Assembly: GCF_018403185.1 (NCBI RefSeq)
Contig: NZ_BOSE01000015.1
Coordinates: 1-64,000 of the forward strand
DNA from: Paenibacillus montaniterrae
GTDB taxonomy: Bacteria > Bacillota > Bacilli > Paenibacillales > Paenibacillaceae
DNA: 64,000 bases
Direction of reading: 5' to 3'
Shown here: positions 23,973 through 32,110 of the stretch, piece by piece
Layout of the letters: each line of letters opens with the position of its first letter
Position numbering within the stretch: the first letter of the stretch is position 1
The notes under the pieces: generated by a model
What the model was told of the DNA's origin: nothing
What the model saw: only the letters and a program-made list of their open reading frames with translations
Database searches by the model: none
Position numbers and translations under genes: made by a program

Positions 23973-24530
23973 CTATTTTTCAAATGTAACTACTGTATCG
24001 AATTCATTAGAATCCCTAATATCGTTAGGATATATCCATGCCTGATCATTATATTGTAACCCTTGACCAGTAATATCTGTCACCATACCTGAACCATAAA
24101 AATATGCTTGCCAAATAAACTTTGAACAATAATTTTCATCAAAATCTATTAAATTTATATTCAGTACCGTGTAGGTATCTATAAGGTCATAGATTATTTC
24201 AGCAAATTCTGCAGCTGACTCTGGATCAATATTGTTAGATCTGAGTATTTGAAACTCATCACCATCATCAAACAAATTAAAGTAACTGTTGACTGTATCT
24301 CTTCTTTTTCCGTCTGAATCAGGATATGCATGATAAATATATCCATCTGTTCCAACTATCGCTACATGCCCTGCAAAGAAGGTAGACTTGCCTTTAGGGG
24401 AATATATAACATCTCCAACTTCAACGTCTATATTTGTTCCAGGATAGTCTGCAGCAGATGTAATAGGAGAAAATGTTAAAAATAGAATACCTACAAATAA
24501 TAGCATAAATACGTCTTTCATTAACTTCAT
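23973..24530 (-). CDS. Secreted YiiX/NlpC-like (permuted papain fold) protein
   Basis: About 185 residues from ATG 24530 behind GAGGAGTGG. Residues 1-25 are a Sec signal peptide (cleavage near ITSAA). The mature part has EVGDVIYSPKG and FFAGHVAIVG, with the catalytic-type His, and later ENYCSKFIWQAYF with the probable catalytic Cys. The His-before-Cys order is that of circularly permuted YiiX/YebB/YycO enzymes of the NlpC/P60 clan. Probably a cell-wall or lipid amidase outside the membrane. Confidence 0.78.
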   Translation of the reverse strand: MKLMKDVFMLLFVGILFLTFSPITSAADYPGTNIDVEVGDVIYSPKGKSTFFAGHVAIVGTDGYIYHAYPDSDGKRRDTVNSYFNLFDDGDEFQILRSNNIDPESAAEFAEIIYDLIDTYTVLNINLIDFDENYCSKFIWQAYFYGSGMVTDITGQGLQYNDQAWIYPNDIRDSNEFDTVVTFEK

Positions 24531-24845
24531 AAAACCACTCCTCATTTCAGTTATTACTGGCCAGCTTGTACAGCATATTCCATTGAATGTAAAAATGTTA
24601 CAAAAAATCCTTGATTTTGGTACAATCAAGCATTTGACTTGCCAATAATCCAACAAAACATAGTTAACCCATAGTGTGCAATAATAAAAAGTCAGATAAC
24701 AACGACATTACTAATTAGATTAGATTAGATTTGTTTTATCTTTTTTCTTTTTTGCTATGCTCGGTCTTGATATACTAAAAATGTACAATCAGCAATAATT
24801 TGGTCACTGCACATACTCTTGCAAATGCGAAAGGAATATACCCTT

Positions 24846-25442
24846 ATGAGCAGCAATATTTTTTCAAGTGAAGCTAGAAATGAGTTTAAATGGATGAACG
24901 AGTCTGAGCATTGGGCGTTTACTGAACGAGGCGAGCTGCATGTAGAAGCGCCTGCAGGCGCTGATTTTTTCAAGGACCCAGCGCAAAAGCATATGGTCAG
25001 CTCTGCGCCTTTCCTGTTTAAGTAAATTGAAGCATCCTTTGAGCTTACCGTTCAGCTTCAGGTGGATATGCACCATATTTATGATTCCGGTTGTTTGATG
25101 TTGATGGCAGATGATAACAACTGGGCAAAGCTATGCTATGAATTCAATGGAGAATACCCAACCATTGTATCGGTTGTAACAAAGGACGGTTCATCCGATG
25201 ATTGCAACTCAATGCAGGTAACAACGCCTGCCCCGTTTTTACGGATTACGAAGCTGGGCAAGGTTGTATCCTTTTATTACTCAGAGGATGGCGAGCGCTG
25301 GACACTTGTTCGATACTTTGGCGTAAATGAGTCCAGATCATATGTTGCGGGAGTAGTTGCTCAATCTCCGCAAGGGAAGGGCTGCCGCGTTATCTTCCAA
25401 AGTCTTAGCATAACGAATCCAGAGGCAGGCAGCAGATTTTAA
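24846..25442 (+). pseudogene. DUF1349-family gene interrupted by one TAA codon
   Basis: The frame starting ATG 24846 reads FKWMNESEHWAFTERGELHVEAPAGADFFKDPA..., typical of DUF1349 (concanavalin-like beta-sandwich). It meets TAA at 25023-25025 (codon 60, after SSAPFLFK), then continues in the same frame as IEASFELTVQLQVDMHHIYDSGCLMLMADD to a stop at 25440-25442. Total would be 198 codons, the family's length. Related proteins have a Glu or Gln-like codon at this point, so a single substitution explains the break. A sequencing error or readthrough are alternatives. Confidence 0.82.
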
Positions 25443-25514
25443 TATTTCGAAGCATAAGCTCGCATCGAGTCGCTGATCGGCGAGCTTGAAGTGGTTCAAA
25501 TGGACAGTTAAAAA

Positions 25515-25566
25515 GGCTTGCTCAGAAAGTCAATGAAAGCTGACAATCTGAACAAGCCCTTTTCTT
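25515..25566. terminator. Terminator after the DUF1349 gene
   Basis: GGCTTGCTCAGA (25515-25526) pairs with TCTGAACAAGCC (25547-25558) with one mismatch, followed by CTTTTCTT. Confidence 0.75.
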
Positions 25567-25584
25567 GCTTGTGGTCTTTTGGCG

Positions 25585-25884
25585 CTACTCTACGCCGTCG
25601 TTAAAGTTTTTCTCGTAGTTTTTGTCGCCTTTATGCTCCAAATCGCTTAACGTTTTCTCCAGCGTGACTACAATTTGCTCTTTCGCCGCGGCAAGTGTAT
25701 CGTAAAACAATGCTTCCTCACTACCAACAATCTTCACTCCACTAAGCGCCTGTATAGACGAAAAGCGTCGATGCTGCTCAGCCAAATCATCTAATGCTTT
25801 CAGCGTATGCTTCGTCTGCAGGAACAAGTCCCGGTGATGCTGCTCCGTCAAACGCTGCTCTAATTGATTTAATCGTTCATTCAT
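25585..25884 (-). CDS. Small coiled-coil protein, unknown
   Basis: 99 residues, highly charged and largely helical (NERLNQLEQRLTEQHHRDLFLQ, core LNQLEQRLTEQHH), with no signal or membrane segment. It starts 26 nt downstream of the RsgA paralogue on the same strand with a GAGACG-type weak ribosome site, so it is probably co-transcribed. I do not recognise the family. Confidence 0.65.
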   Translation of the reverse strand: MNERLNQLEQRLTEQHHRDLFLQTKHTLKALDDLAEQHRRFSSIQALSGVKIVGSEEALFYDTLAAAKEQIVVTLEKTLSDLEHKGDKNYEKNFNDGVE

Positions 25885-25910
25885 CGTTATCGTCTCCCTC
25901 GCCTCATGAA

Positions 25911-27011
25911 TTATCGCTTTCGCTTGGACTGCTTATCCTTCATAAACTTTCTCGCATTTTTCATGCCGCCGATGCCAGCAAAAATCGTATTCAGCTTCTC
26001 AGTCTCAATTTGCCTTGAATTTAGCCCCTCGTACTTGGCTTCCTTCTTTAATTTGAGATAGCTTGCCAGCCGCTCCGCTGCCAGCTTTCCCTCCAAAATC
26101 GCCTGCTGCACAGCGCAATGCGGCTCCGTTTGATGAGAGCAATCCGAAAACTTGCATCGGGAAGCAAATTCATCAATATCTACAAATGCTTTTGATAGAT
26201 CGGCGCTTTCAATCCCCAGCTCACGCATCCCTGGCGTATCGATAATGACTCCGCCACCAGGCAGCACAAACAGCTCGCGGTGCGTCGTTGTATGGCGGCC
26301 TTTATCATCATTTCGAGTTTCCTTGGTATCCATAATCGTTTCACCAAGCAACCGATTAATCAAGGTCGATTTGCCAACGCCTGAAGAGCCGATAAAGACA
26401 AACGTTTTTCCGACAGCCATATAATGTTGGATCGCGATAAATCCATCCTCAGACAGCCCTGATGTTGTCACTACATCTACACCAATCGCAGCCGTATAGA
26501 CCTCGTTAAGCTTTTCCTGCACATCCTCGCATAAATCTGCTTTGGTGAGCACAACTACAGGCGTCGCGCCGCTATCCCATGCGATCGATAAATAACGTTC
26601 AAGTCTGCGCAAATTAAAATCATGATTAAGCGCCATGCAAATAAAGACAATGTCCATATTCGCAGCAACGACTTGAATATCGTTAGACGTACCCGCCGCT
26701 TTGCGCTCGAAGGCACTTTTTCGCGTAAGCACATGGTGGATGATCGCTCGATCCCCCGCTTGCAGGCTTTGCTCCTCCCGCTCCGATTGAGCAAGCATCA
26801 CAAAATCTCCGACTGCAGGGTAATCGGCCAACGACCTTGCCTCATAGCGAAATTTGCCGGAAACCTCAGCGAAAACCTCGCCATGCTCGGTAATAACCTT
26901 ATACAAATCTTTATGCTGAGACGATACTCGCCCAAGCTTCATCCCTGTATATAATGTGGACTCTTGAATAAAGCGTTCAGTTAGCCCTACGTTAATCATC
27001 TTTGTATTCAC
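25911..27011 (-). CDS. rsgA: RsgA-family ribosome-associated GTPase (paralogue)
   Basis: 366 residues from GTG 27011 (GAGGAGG, eight nt). RsgA is a circularly permuted GTPase acting in late assembly of the 30S subunit. Seen in order: an OB-fold (about 25-110), G4 LTKADL, G1 GSSGVGKSTLIN, G3 DTPGMREL, and a zinc knuckle with CKFSDCSHQTEPHC. It is longer than typical YloQ (about 290-300), with an extra N-terminal ~35 residues and a basic tail KFMKDKQSKRKR. This is the form usually found as a second copy in Bacilli; a canonical rsgA would sit with prkC elsewhere. Confidence 0.9.
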   Translation of the reverse strand: MNTKMINVGLTERFIQESTLYTGMKLGRVSSQHKDLYKVITEHGEVFAEVSGKFRYEARSLADYPAVGDFVMLAQSEREEQSLQAGDRAIIHHVLTRKSAFERKAAGTSNDIQVVAANMDIVFICMALNHDFNLRRLERYLSIAWDSGATPVVVLTKADLCEDVQEKLNEVYTAAIGVDVVTTSGLSEDGFIAIQHYMAVGKTFVFIGSSGVGKSTLINRLLGETIMDTKETRNDDKGRHTTTHRELFVLPGGGVIIDTPGMRELGIESADLSKAFVDIDEFASRCKFSDCSHQTEPHCAVQQAILEGKLAAERLASYLKLKKEAKYEGLNSRQIETEKLNTIFAGIGGMKNARKFMKDKQSKRKR

Positions 27012-27232
27012 TTGTTTTCCTCCTCAAGCTGTCATAGACCTATAGGAGGCGAAGTGCTCGTTATGGTTTTGCACAACCCTCCCTGTCTACTACAATCTGA
27101 GCGATTAATGAAGCTGTATGCTTGTTATTCATAACACAACTTCCCCTTTCTTTTTCAAATATACCTTCATATTAAAATGATCGGTCATTTATAGCAAGCT
27201 TAAACATCGATCAAACTGCAAGTACAGCATGA

Positions 27233-28495
27233 TCATTGCAACGTCTCGCTCGCCGCTGATTTTGCCGCCGGCAGCCAGCCGGACAGAATCGCTCCACCTT
27301 GCGGACGATTGCTTGCTTTAAGCTCGCCGCCATGCCTTCTTACAATTCGCTGCGAAATCGTAAGGCCCAGGCCGCTGCCGCCCGTTGCACGATTGCGCGA
27401 CTGCTCGCCGCGATAGAGCGGCTCAAACACCCGCTTAAGCTCCTCTTGCGCAAAACCATGGCCCGTATCATAGATGGCAAAGACAATCCTTTGCTCCTCC
27501 CTGCCGCACTGCACCGTTATTTCTCCATGTGCAGGAGTGTGACGCACCGCATTATCCAGCAAATTATTAATAGCCCGCTCCAGCAAATGAGAATCTCCGT
27601 TCACCATGCACGCTTCTGCAGCGTCATCCTCGTTAATGTTGTCAAATATAGCAATGCTTTTTTTCTGGGCAAGCAGGCTCAGGCTGTCTATCGAACGCTG
27701 TAAAATTAATCGCAAATCAAGCGGCTTGCTGTTAAGCTTCGCATCCACATATTCCATCTTCGTAAAGGTAAACAAATCCTCCACCAGCCGATCCAATTGC
27801 AGCGACTTCTCCTTGCAAACCGCCAAATATTTGGCAGCCTGCTCTGGTGATTTGGCAATGCCTTGCGCCAATCCGTCCAAATATCCGCGCAGCGCAAATA
27901 GTGGTGTGCGCAAATCATGAGCTACGGCCGATATGACGAATCGGCGTTCCTCCTCCAGCTCAAGCTGCTTCTGATGGGAGCTTTGCAGCCCGTTGACCAT
28001 TAGAGTAAACCCTTCCCGCACCTCAGCAATTTCTGTAATGCGCGATCTGGGAACCTGCACATCCAGATCGCCATCGGCAATTTGTCTTGCGGCTACACTC
28101 ATTTGCTCAAGCGGTGTAAGCAGCCTTCGTCTCATTTGCATGCCAACGATAAAAAAAGCGAGCAGCAAGCCTATGAATGCGGCAACCACCTGCACGGTGT
28201 ATGGGTTAGACTCGGACTCCAGAGCTAAATCCTGCTTTGCCTGCTGCAATCGGGCTTGCAGCTCCTGACGCCAGGCCGGATCATCCCATTGCTCCGGGCT
28301 CGCTTCAAGCAAATGAATCAGCTCGTTTAAATGCCCCTGCAAATGCTGCTGCACCATTTCCTGCTGCTCCGATCTGCTGGCAATGCTGAGCGACTTTGTT
28401 TCCACAACATGCGCCACCACAAAAAAGATCCATGGCAATGTAAGCAAGAGCAATAAGCAAAGCACCGTGAACGTACGAATGCGTACTGTCTTCAT
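27233..28495 (-). CDS. Sensor histidine kinase (two-component)
   Basis: 420 residues from ATG 28495; the ribosome site lies in the last codons of the upstream regulator gene (2-nt gap). Membrane helices at about 8-30 and 120-140 flank a ~90-residue extracellular helical sensor. HAMP follows at about 140-192, then HisKA with the H-box VISAVAHDLRTPLFALRGYLDG (core AHDLRTPL) and HATPase_c with N (NLLDNAVRHT), G1 (YDTGHGF) and G2 (GGSGLGLTI) boxes. Forms an operon with the OmpR-type regulator. Signal unknown. Confidence 0.93.
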   Translation of the reverse strand: MKTVRIRTFTVLCLLLLLTLPWIFFVVAHVVETKSLSIASRSEQQEMVQQHLQGHLNELIHLLEASPEQWDDPAWRQELQARLQQAKQDLALESESNPYTVQVVAAFIGLLLAFFIVGMQMRRRLLTPLEQMSVAARQIADGDLDVQVPRSRITEIAEVREGFTLMVNGLQSSHQKQLELEEERRFVISAVAHDLRTPLFALRGYLDGLAQGIAKSPEQAAKYLAVCKEKSLQLDRLVEDLFTFTKMEYVDAKLNSKPLDLRLILQRSIDSLSLLAQKKSIAIFDNINEDDAAEACMVNGDSHLLERAINNLLDNAVRHTPAHGEITVQCGREEQRIVFAIYDTGHGFAQEELKRVFEPLYRGEQSRNRATGGSGLGLTISQRIVRRHGGELKASNRPQGGAILSGWLPAAKSAASETLQ

Positions 28496-28497
28496 AT

Positions 28498-29190
28498 TTA
28501 TCCTCCCTCGAAGCGATACCCTATTCCCCATACATTGACCAAATATTGCGGATTGTTCGGATCGGCCTCTATTTTCTCGCGCAGTCGGCTTAAATGAACC
28601 CGTATCGTATGCTTGTCGCCTACGCCATCCCAAAATTTATCTAGCAGCTGGTCATAGGAAAACACCTGCCGCGGATGCTCAGCAAACAACCGCAGCAGCT
28701 CGTATTCGCGCGGAGTCAGCAGCACAACCTTATCTTCAACCAACACTTCCCTGGTCGACAAATCAAGCTTGATCCGCCCGTAATCCAGCAGCTTCGCATT
28801 CAATCCCCGATGTGCAGTCGATCGCCGCAGCACAGCTTTCACTCTGGCAATAATTTCACCAGGCGACGCTGTCTTGACGATATAATCGTCACCACCTAGC
28901 GTAAGCCCTCTAATTTTGTCCACGTCATCGCTGCGCGCACTTAGAAAAAGGATAGGGACATCGCTGCTGGCGCGTATTTTGCGGCACAGCTCAAATCCGT
29001 TTTCCCCCGGCATCATAATATCTAAAATCATGCAATCTATCGCATGCTGCTGGAACAGCGACCATGCCCCGGTAGTATCGCATGCAGTTAATACATGAAA
29101 GCTGTCATTTTCCAAAAAATCTCGCAGCAGCTCGACAATGCTTTGATCATCATCGACAACCAATATTGTGCTTTTGTCCGTTTCCTTCAT
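28498..29190 (-). CDS. OmpR/PhoB-family response regulator
   Basis: 230 residues. Receiver domain 1-120 with acidic pocket DDD near residue 13-15, phosphorylation Asp in CMILDIMMPGENG (about residue 56) and Lys in VKTAS. A winged-helix DNA-binding domain fills residues 130-228 (LTPREYELLRLFAEHPRQVFSYDQLLDKFWDG..., ending IRVHLSRLREKIEADP and VWGIGYRFE). First gene of the pair with the kinase. Confidence 0.94.
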   Translation of the reverse strand: MKETDKSTILVVDDDQSIVELLRDFLENDSFHVLTACDTTGAWSLFQQHAIDCMILDIMMPGENGFELCRKIRASSDVPILFLSARSDDVDKIRGLTLGGDDYIVKTASPGEIIARVKAVLRRSTAHRGLNAKLLDYGRIKLDLSTREVLVEDKVVLLTPREYELLRLFAEHPRQVFSYDQLLDKFWDGVGDKHTIRVHLSRLREKIEADPNNPQYLVNVWGIGYRFEGG

Positions 29191-29250
29191 TCAAATCCCA
29201 CCTTTGCATCTCATTTTATCATTTTTCATGTAAAAACCATCATCGCCTCA

Positions 29251-29282
29251 TCATTTGTGATCATTTGTTTATTATTTTGTGA
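29251..29282. promoter_or_regulatory. Tandem 10-bp direct repeats upstream of the response regulator
   Basis: TCATTTGTGA, TCATTTGTTT and ATTATTTTGT follow one another at ten-bp intervals, 60-90 nt upstream of the regulator's start and ~100 nt upstream of the divergent DJ-1 gene. OmpR-type regulators bind direct repeats of this spacing, so it is a candidate site for autoregulation or control of both genes. Confidence 0.45.
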
Positions 29283-29379
29283 TACTTTTGCTGCTTTATT
29301 TGAGATATTGCTGGGCTACGATTTTAGTATGAGTTCAGTTTAAGGGCTGACATGTGATTGAGATTGGGAGGTTGTCTTT

Positions 29380-30498
29380 ATGTTAAATGTACAAGTGGTG
29401 CTGTTTGATGGCTTTGACTTGTTGGATGCTATTGCACCTTATGAGGTGTTTTGTGCTGCCAATCTGAAAGCAGCTAACAGCTTTGATGTTCAGCTCGTGA
29501 CGGCAGAAGGAGCGAGATTGGTCAGCAGCGGCATTAATGGTCTGCCAATTGAAGCCTCCGGCAAGCTCGATCCGCAGCGAGCAGATATTATTGTTGTGCC
29601 CGGCGCTTCTGGCGAGGTTGATGAGGACGGTCCCGATTCTGTTCCTGCGATATTGGGTCGTGCGGCGCAGTCGGAGCTAACTGATTTGATGAAGGTGGCT
29701 CTTGCTCGCGAGAATTGCATCGTTGTCACAGTCTGTGGCGGATCACTCGTGCTGGCCATGAGCGGATTGCTGGAAGGCAGGCCGGCAGTGACAAACCATC
29801 TCGGCATGGACTTTCTCGGCGCAACAGGCGCCGTTCCAATTGCAGCCCGGGTCGTGGACGATGGCAATCTTATTTCGGGAGGCGGCGTAACTTCCGGCCT
29901 TGATGTTGCATTATACGTTGTCGAGCGAGAGCTTGGGCCACAAATTGCACATGCGGTCGAGCAGCTGTTTGAATTTGAACGGAGGGGAACGGTGTGGCGA
30001 GCGGCAGGTCTTGTCCCTAAAGCAAGCAAAGCGTCTGCACCTGCGACAGCTTCAGCAACAGTGCGATCAGACGAGATGGCATCCGCTGGCCTTCATCGGA
30101 GCGATGAGCGCGAACCGTCGCAAGCCTCTGCTGCTGCTTTATTTTCCGAACAGAATGAAACAGCAGGCTTTGACGGCGATTGGGATACGGTTATCGCTAC
30201 GCCAGTCGGAAAGCTGCAAGTAATGCTCTCGATTTCAATCAAGGATGGCGTCATTCAAGGAACTGCGACACAAGGAAATGAAACAGTGAGCTTTCTCGAG
30301 CCAAAGCTGCAGTACAATAAGCTGAGCTGGTCTTTGCGCATTACAAAACCGATGCGCTTAAATTTGAAATTCGAGGTTACTGTTGAAGGCGATGCTATGC
30401 TCGGGGTGGCAAAGGCTGGTGTGCTGCCTGCCTCCAAAGTAACAGGCATGCGAATTTCGCAGGTTAGCACACTGCAAGCAACAACTAGGGAGAGTTGA
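29380..30498 (+). CDS. DJ-1/PfpI-family protein with C-terminal beta domain
   Basis: 372 residues. Residues 1-195 are a DJ-1/PfpI (GATase1-like) domain: VVLFDGFDLLDAIAPYEVF, DIIVVPGASGE, and the nucleophile elbow VTVCGGSLVLA with Cys at about 118, then NHLGMDFL and SGGGVTSGLDVALYVVE. Family members are isonitrile hydratases, regulators or repair enzymes. A low-complexity Ala/Ser linker (~205-265) joins a second, beta-rich domain of about 100 residues (GDWDTVIATPVGKLQVMLSI..., ending GVLPASKVTGMRIS). I do not know this fusion. It overlaps in operon with the DUF2306 gene. Confidence 0.82.
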   Translation: MLNVQVVLFDGFDLLDAIAPYEVFCAANLKAANSFDVQLVTAEGARLVSSGINGLPIEASGKLDPQRADIIVVPGASGEVDEDGPDSVPAILGRAAQSELTDLMKVALARENCIVVTVCGGSLVLAMSGLLEGRPAVTNHLGMDFLGATGAVPIAARVVDDGNLISGGGVTSGLDVALYVVERELGPQIAHAVEQLFEFERRGTVWRAAGLVPKASKASAPATASATVRSDEMASAGLHRSDEREPSQASAAALFSEQNETAGFDGDWDTVIATPVGKLQVMLSISIKDGVIQGTATQGNETVSFLEPKLQYNKLSWSLRITKPMRLNLKFEVTVEGDAMLGVAKAGVLPASKVTGMRISQVSTLQATTRES

Positions 30499-30503
30499 AG
30501 CAT

Positions 30504-31160
30504 ATGAACAAGCGAAAAATATGGTTTCGGCTTTTAGCGGCCGTTAGCAGCGCCTTTATCATTTACGCACTCGTCAAAAACTTTATCATTGATCCGGACG
30601 CAGCAGCGTTTCTGGGGTATAAAACCGGACTAAAGCGCGAGCTGAAGCTGCCGCAATGGCTCAATGTCATGTACGTTCACGTCGTATTTGCCTGCTTGGC
30701 AATGGCGGCTGGCTTGCTCAACTTTTCCAATCGGATCTTTGAGAAAAGCCGTAAATTCCATCGCATCAATGGCTATATTTATTTATTGTCCGTGCTGATC
30801 GTCATTCTGACCTCAGGCTATATGGCGCCATATGCAACGGGCGGTAAAATAAGCAGCATGGGCTTTAATGCGCTTAATATTTTATGGATGATCATTACGA
30901 CGATCGCATTTGTGCAAATCAAGCGAAAGCAGATCGTCAAGCATCGCAACTGGATGATTAGAAGCTATGCCTTCTGCTTTACGAATATGATGATTCACCT
31001 GATTACAACGCTGTTCCATTACGGCTTTAATATGAGTTATCCTTCCAGCTACACCGTTGGCATATACGGTGCAATCGCGCTGCTGCTCATTATTGCCGAG
31101 ATTGTGGTAAGAACGATCGACCGATTCCAAGGAAATGCCGGCACTGCACGCCAAGCTTAA
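30504..31160 (+). CDS. DUF2306 membrane protein
   Basis: 218 residues from ATG 30504 (AGGGAGAG ten nt upstream; a TTG overlapping the previous stop is less suited). About six membrane segments with the DUF2306 pattern: YVHVVFACLAMAAGLLNF, KFHRINGYIYLLSVL (core RKFHRINGYIY), and KHRNWMIRSYAFCFTNM. His residues in these helices are conserved and may bind haem or metal. Function unknown. Six nt after the DJ-1 fusion gene, so co-expressed. Confidence 0.8.
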   Translation: MNKRKIWFRLLAAVSSAFIIYALVKNFIIDPDAAAFLGYKTGLKRELKLPQWLNVMYVHVVFACLAMAAGLLNFSNRIFEKSRKFHRINGYIYLLSVLIVILTSGYMAPYATGGKISSMGFNALNILWMIITTIAFVQIKRKQIVKHRNWMIRSYAFCFTNMMIHLITTLFHYGFNMSYPSSYTVGIYGAIALLLIIAEIVVRTIDRFQGNAGTARQA

Positions 31161-31194
31161 ATAGTGAAGGCAAAAATGCAGCCCCTCCTGTCGA

Positions 31195-31300
31195 TATAGC
31201 GCTTGGAACAAAGCATACTCCCGTCGCTTTTTAAACCCTAATGCTCCGCCTTATTTCATTTTGAGGTAGCATTAGGGTTTAAATACGTATTTAAAAGGCT
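31195..31300. repeat. Family A hairpin repeat, diverged copy 0
   Basis: Begins GCGCTTGGAACAAAGCAT like copy 2, then GTCGCTTTTTAAA. The inner stem is a perfect 16-bp TTTAAACCCTAATGCT (31230-31245) with AGCATTAGGGTTTAAA (31268-31283). The other copies have TCGTAATGC/GCATTACGA at the same place, so three base pairs differ in both arms. The outer right arm is lost at the end of the cupin gene. Confidence 0.75.
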
Positions 31301-31318
31301 ATGATTTCGCTCGCAATG

Positions 31319-31639
31319 CTATGCTCTTCCTAGCAGGTCAAGGCGGAGCGGTGTAAAAGCGTCGATCAGCTTGCTTTTCTGCAACGCGCGACAGCCATGC
31401 TTGGCATTGCCCGGTATAACGATCGTCTCTCCTGCAGATACAATCTGCTTCCGGTCCTCAACTGTAAATTCGAGCTTGCCTTCAAGGCAATAGGAAATCT
31501 GCTCATGCGGATGGCTATGCACATAGCCTTCTGCGCCTTCCTCGAAATGCACCTCCATCATCATAATCGACGCCCCAGGCTGAAATATTTTACGCTTCAC
31601 ACCCGGCTCGGCATTTTGCCATTCGTTTAGCTGACTCAT
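31319..31639 (-). CDS. Cupin-domain protein
   Basis: 106 residues, a single small beta-barrel. Cupin motif 1 is HFEEGAEGYVHSHPHEQISYCLEGKLEF (core HSHPHEQISYCLEG) and motif 2 is GETIVIPGNAKHGCRAL, with the His/Glu metal ligands kept. Metal-binding cupin of unknown substrate. It lies between copies 0 and 1 of the family A repeats. Ribosome site GGAAG is moderate. Confidence 0.85.
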   Translation of the reverse strand: MSQLNEWQNAEPGVKRKIFQPGASIMMMEVHFEEGAEGYVHSHPHEQISYCLEGKLEFTVEDRKQIVSAGETIVIPGNAKHGCRALQKSKLIDAFTPLRLDLLGRA

Positions 31640-31670
31640 TACATTCTTCCTTTCTTGTTCTTCATTTGGG

Positions 31671-31777
31671 CAGCGCTGCGGAGCAATGCATCCTCCAGTC
31701 GCTTTTTAAATCGTAATGCTCTCTATTTAATTTTTAAAAGTGGCATTACGATGTTAAAGGCGACCCACTCCGTTTTT
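31671..31777. repeat. Family A hairpin repeat, copy 1 (right arm lost)
   Basis: CAGCGCTGCGGAGCAATGCATCC, then GTCGCTTTTTAAATCGTAATGC, a CTCTATTTAATTTTTAA loop and GCATTACGATGTTAAAGGCGAC. After CCACTCCGTTTTT it runs straight into the left arm of copy 2, so the outer right arm is missing. Confidence 0.85.
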
Positions 31778-31916
31778 CAGCGCTCCGGAACAAAGCATCC
31801 TACAATCGCTTTTTAAATCGTAATGCTCTCTATTTAATTTTTAAGGTTGCATTACGATGTTAAAGGCGACCCACTCCGTTTTTCGGATGCTTTGCTCCTC
31901 CGCTGGTGTCTTTTTT
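31778..31916. repeat. Family A hairpin repeat, copy 2 (complete)
   Basis: Nested palindrome of ~130 nt. Outer arms: ACAAAGCATCC with GGATGCTTTGC and CAGCG with CGCTG. Inner arms: TCGTAATGC with GCATTACGA. The plus strand ends GTGTCTTTTTT, terminator-like. Confidence 0.88.
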
Positions 31917-31960
31917 CATGATTGTGAAGCTTCGATGTCGAATAAACCCCAAAGTTCTTT

Positions 31961-32104
31961 CAGCGCTCCGGAGCAATGCATCCTTCTGTCGCTTTTTAAA
32001 TCGTAATGCTTCTCTTATTTAATTTTTTAAAGGTTGCATTACGATGTTAAAGGCGACCCTCTGCGTTTTTCGGATGCTTTTCTCCTCCGCTGGTGTCTTT
32101 TTTT
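31961..32104. repeat. Family A hairpin repeat, copy 3 (complete)
   Basis: Same plan as copy 2, with a slightly longer loop and a final run of seven T (32098-32104). 44 nt of unrelated sequence separate it from copy 2. Confidence 0.88.
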
Positions 32105-32110
32105 GAGTGC

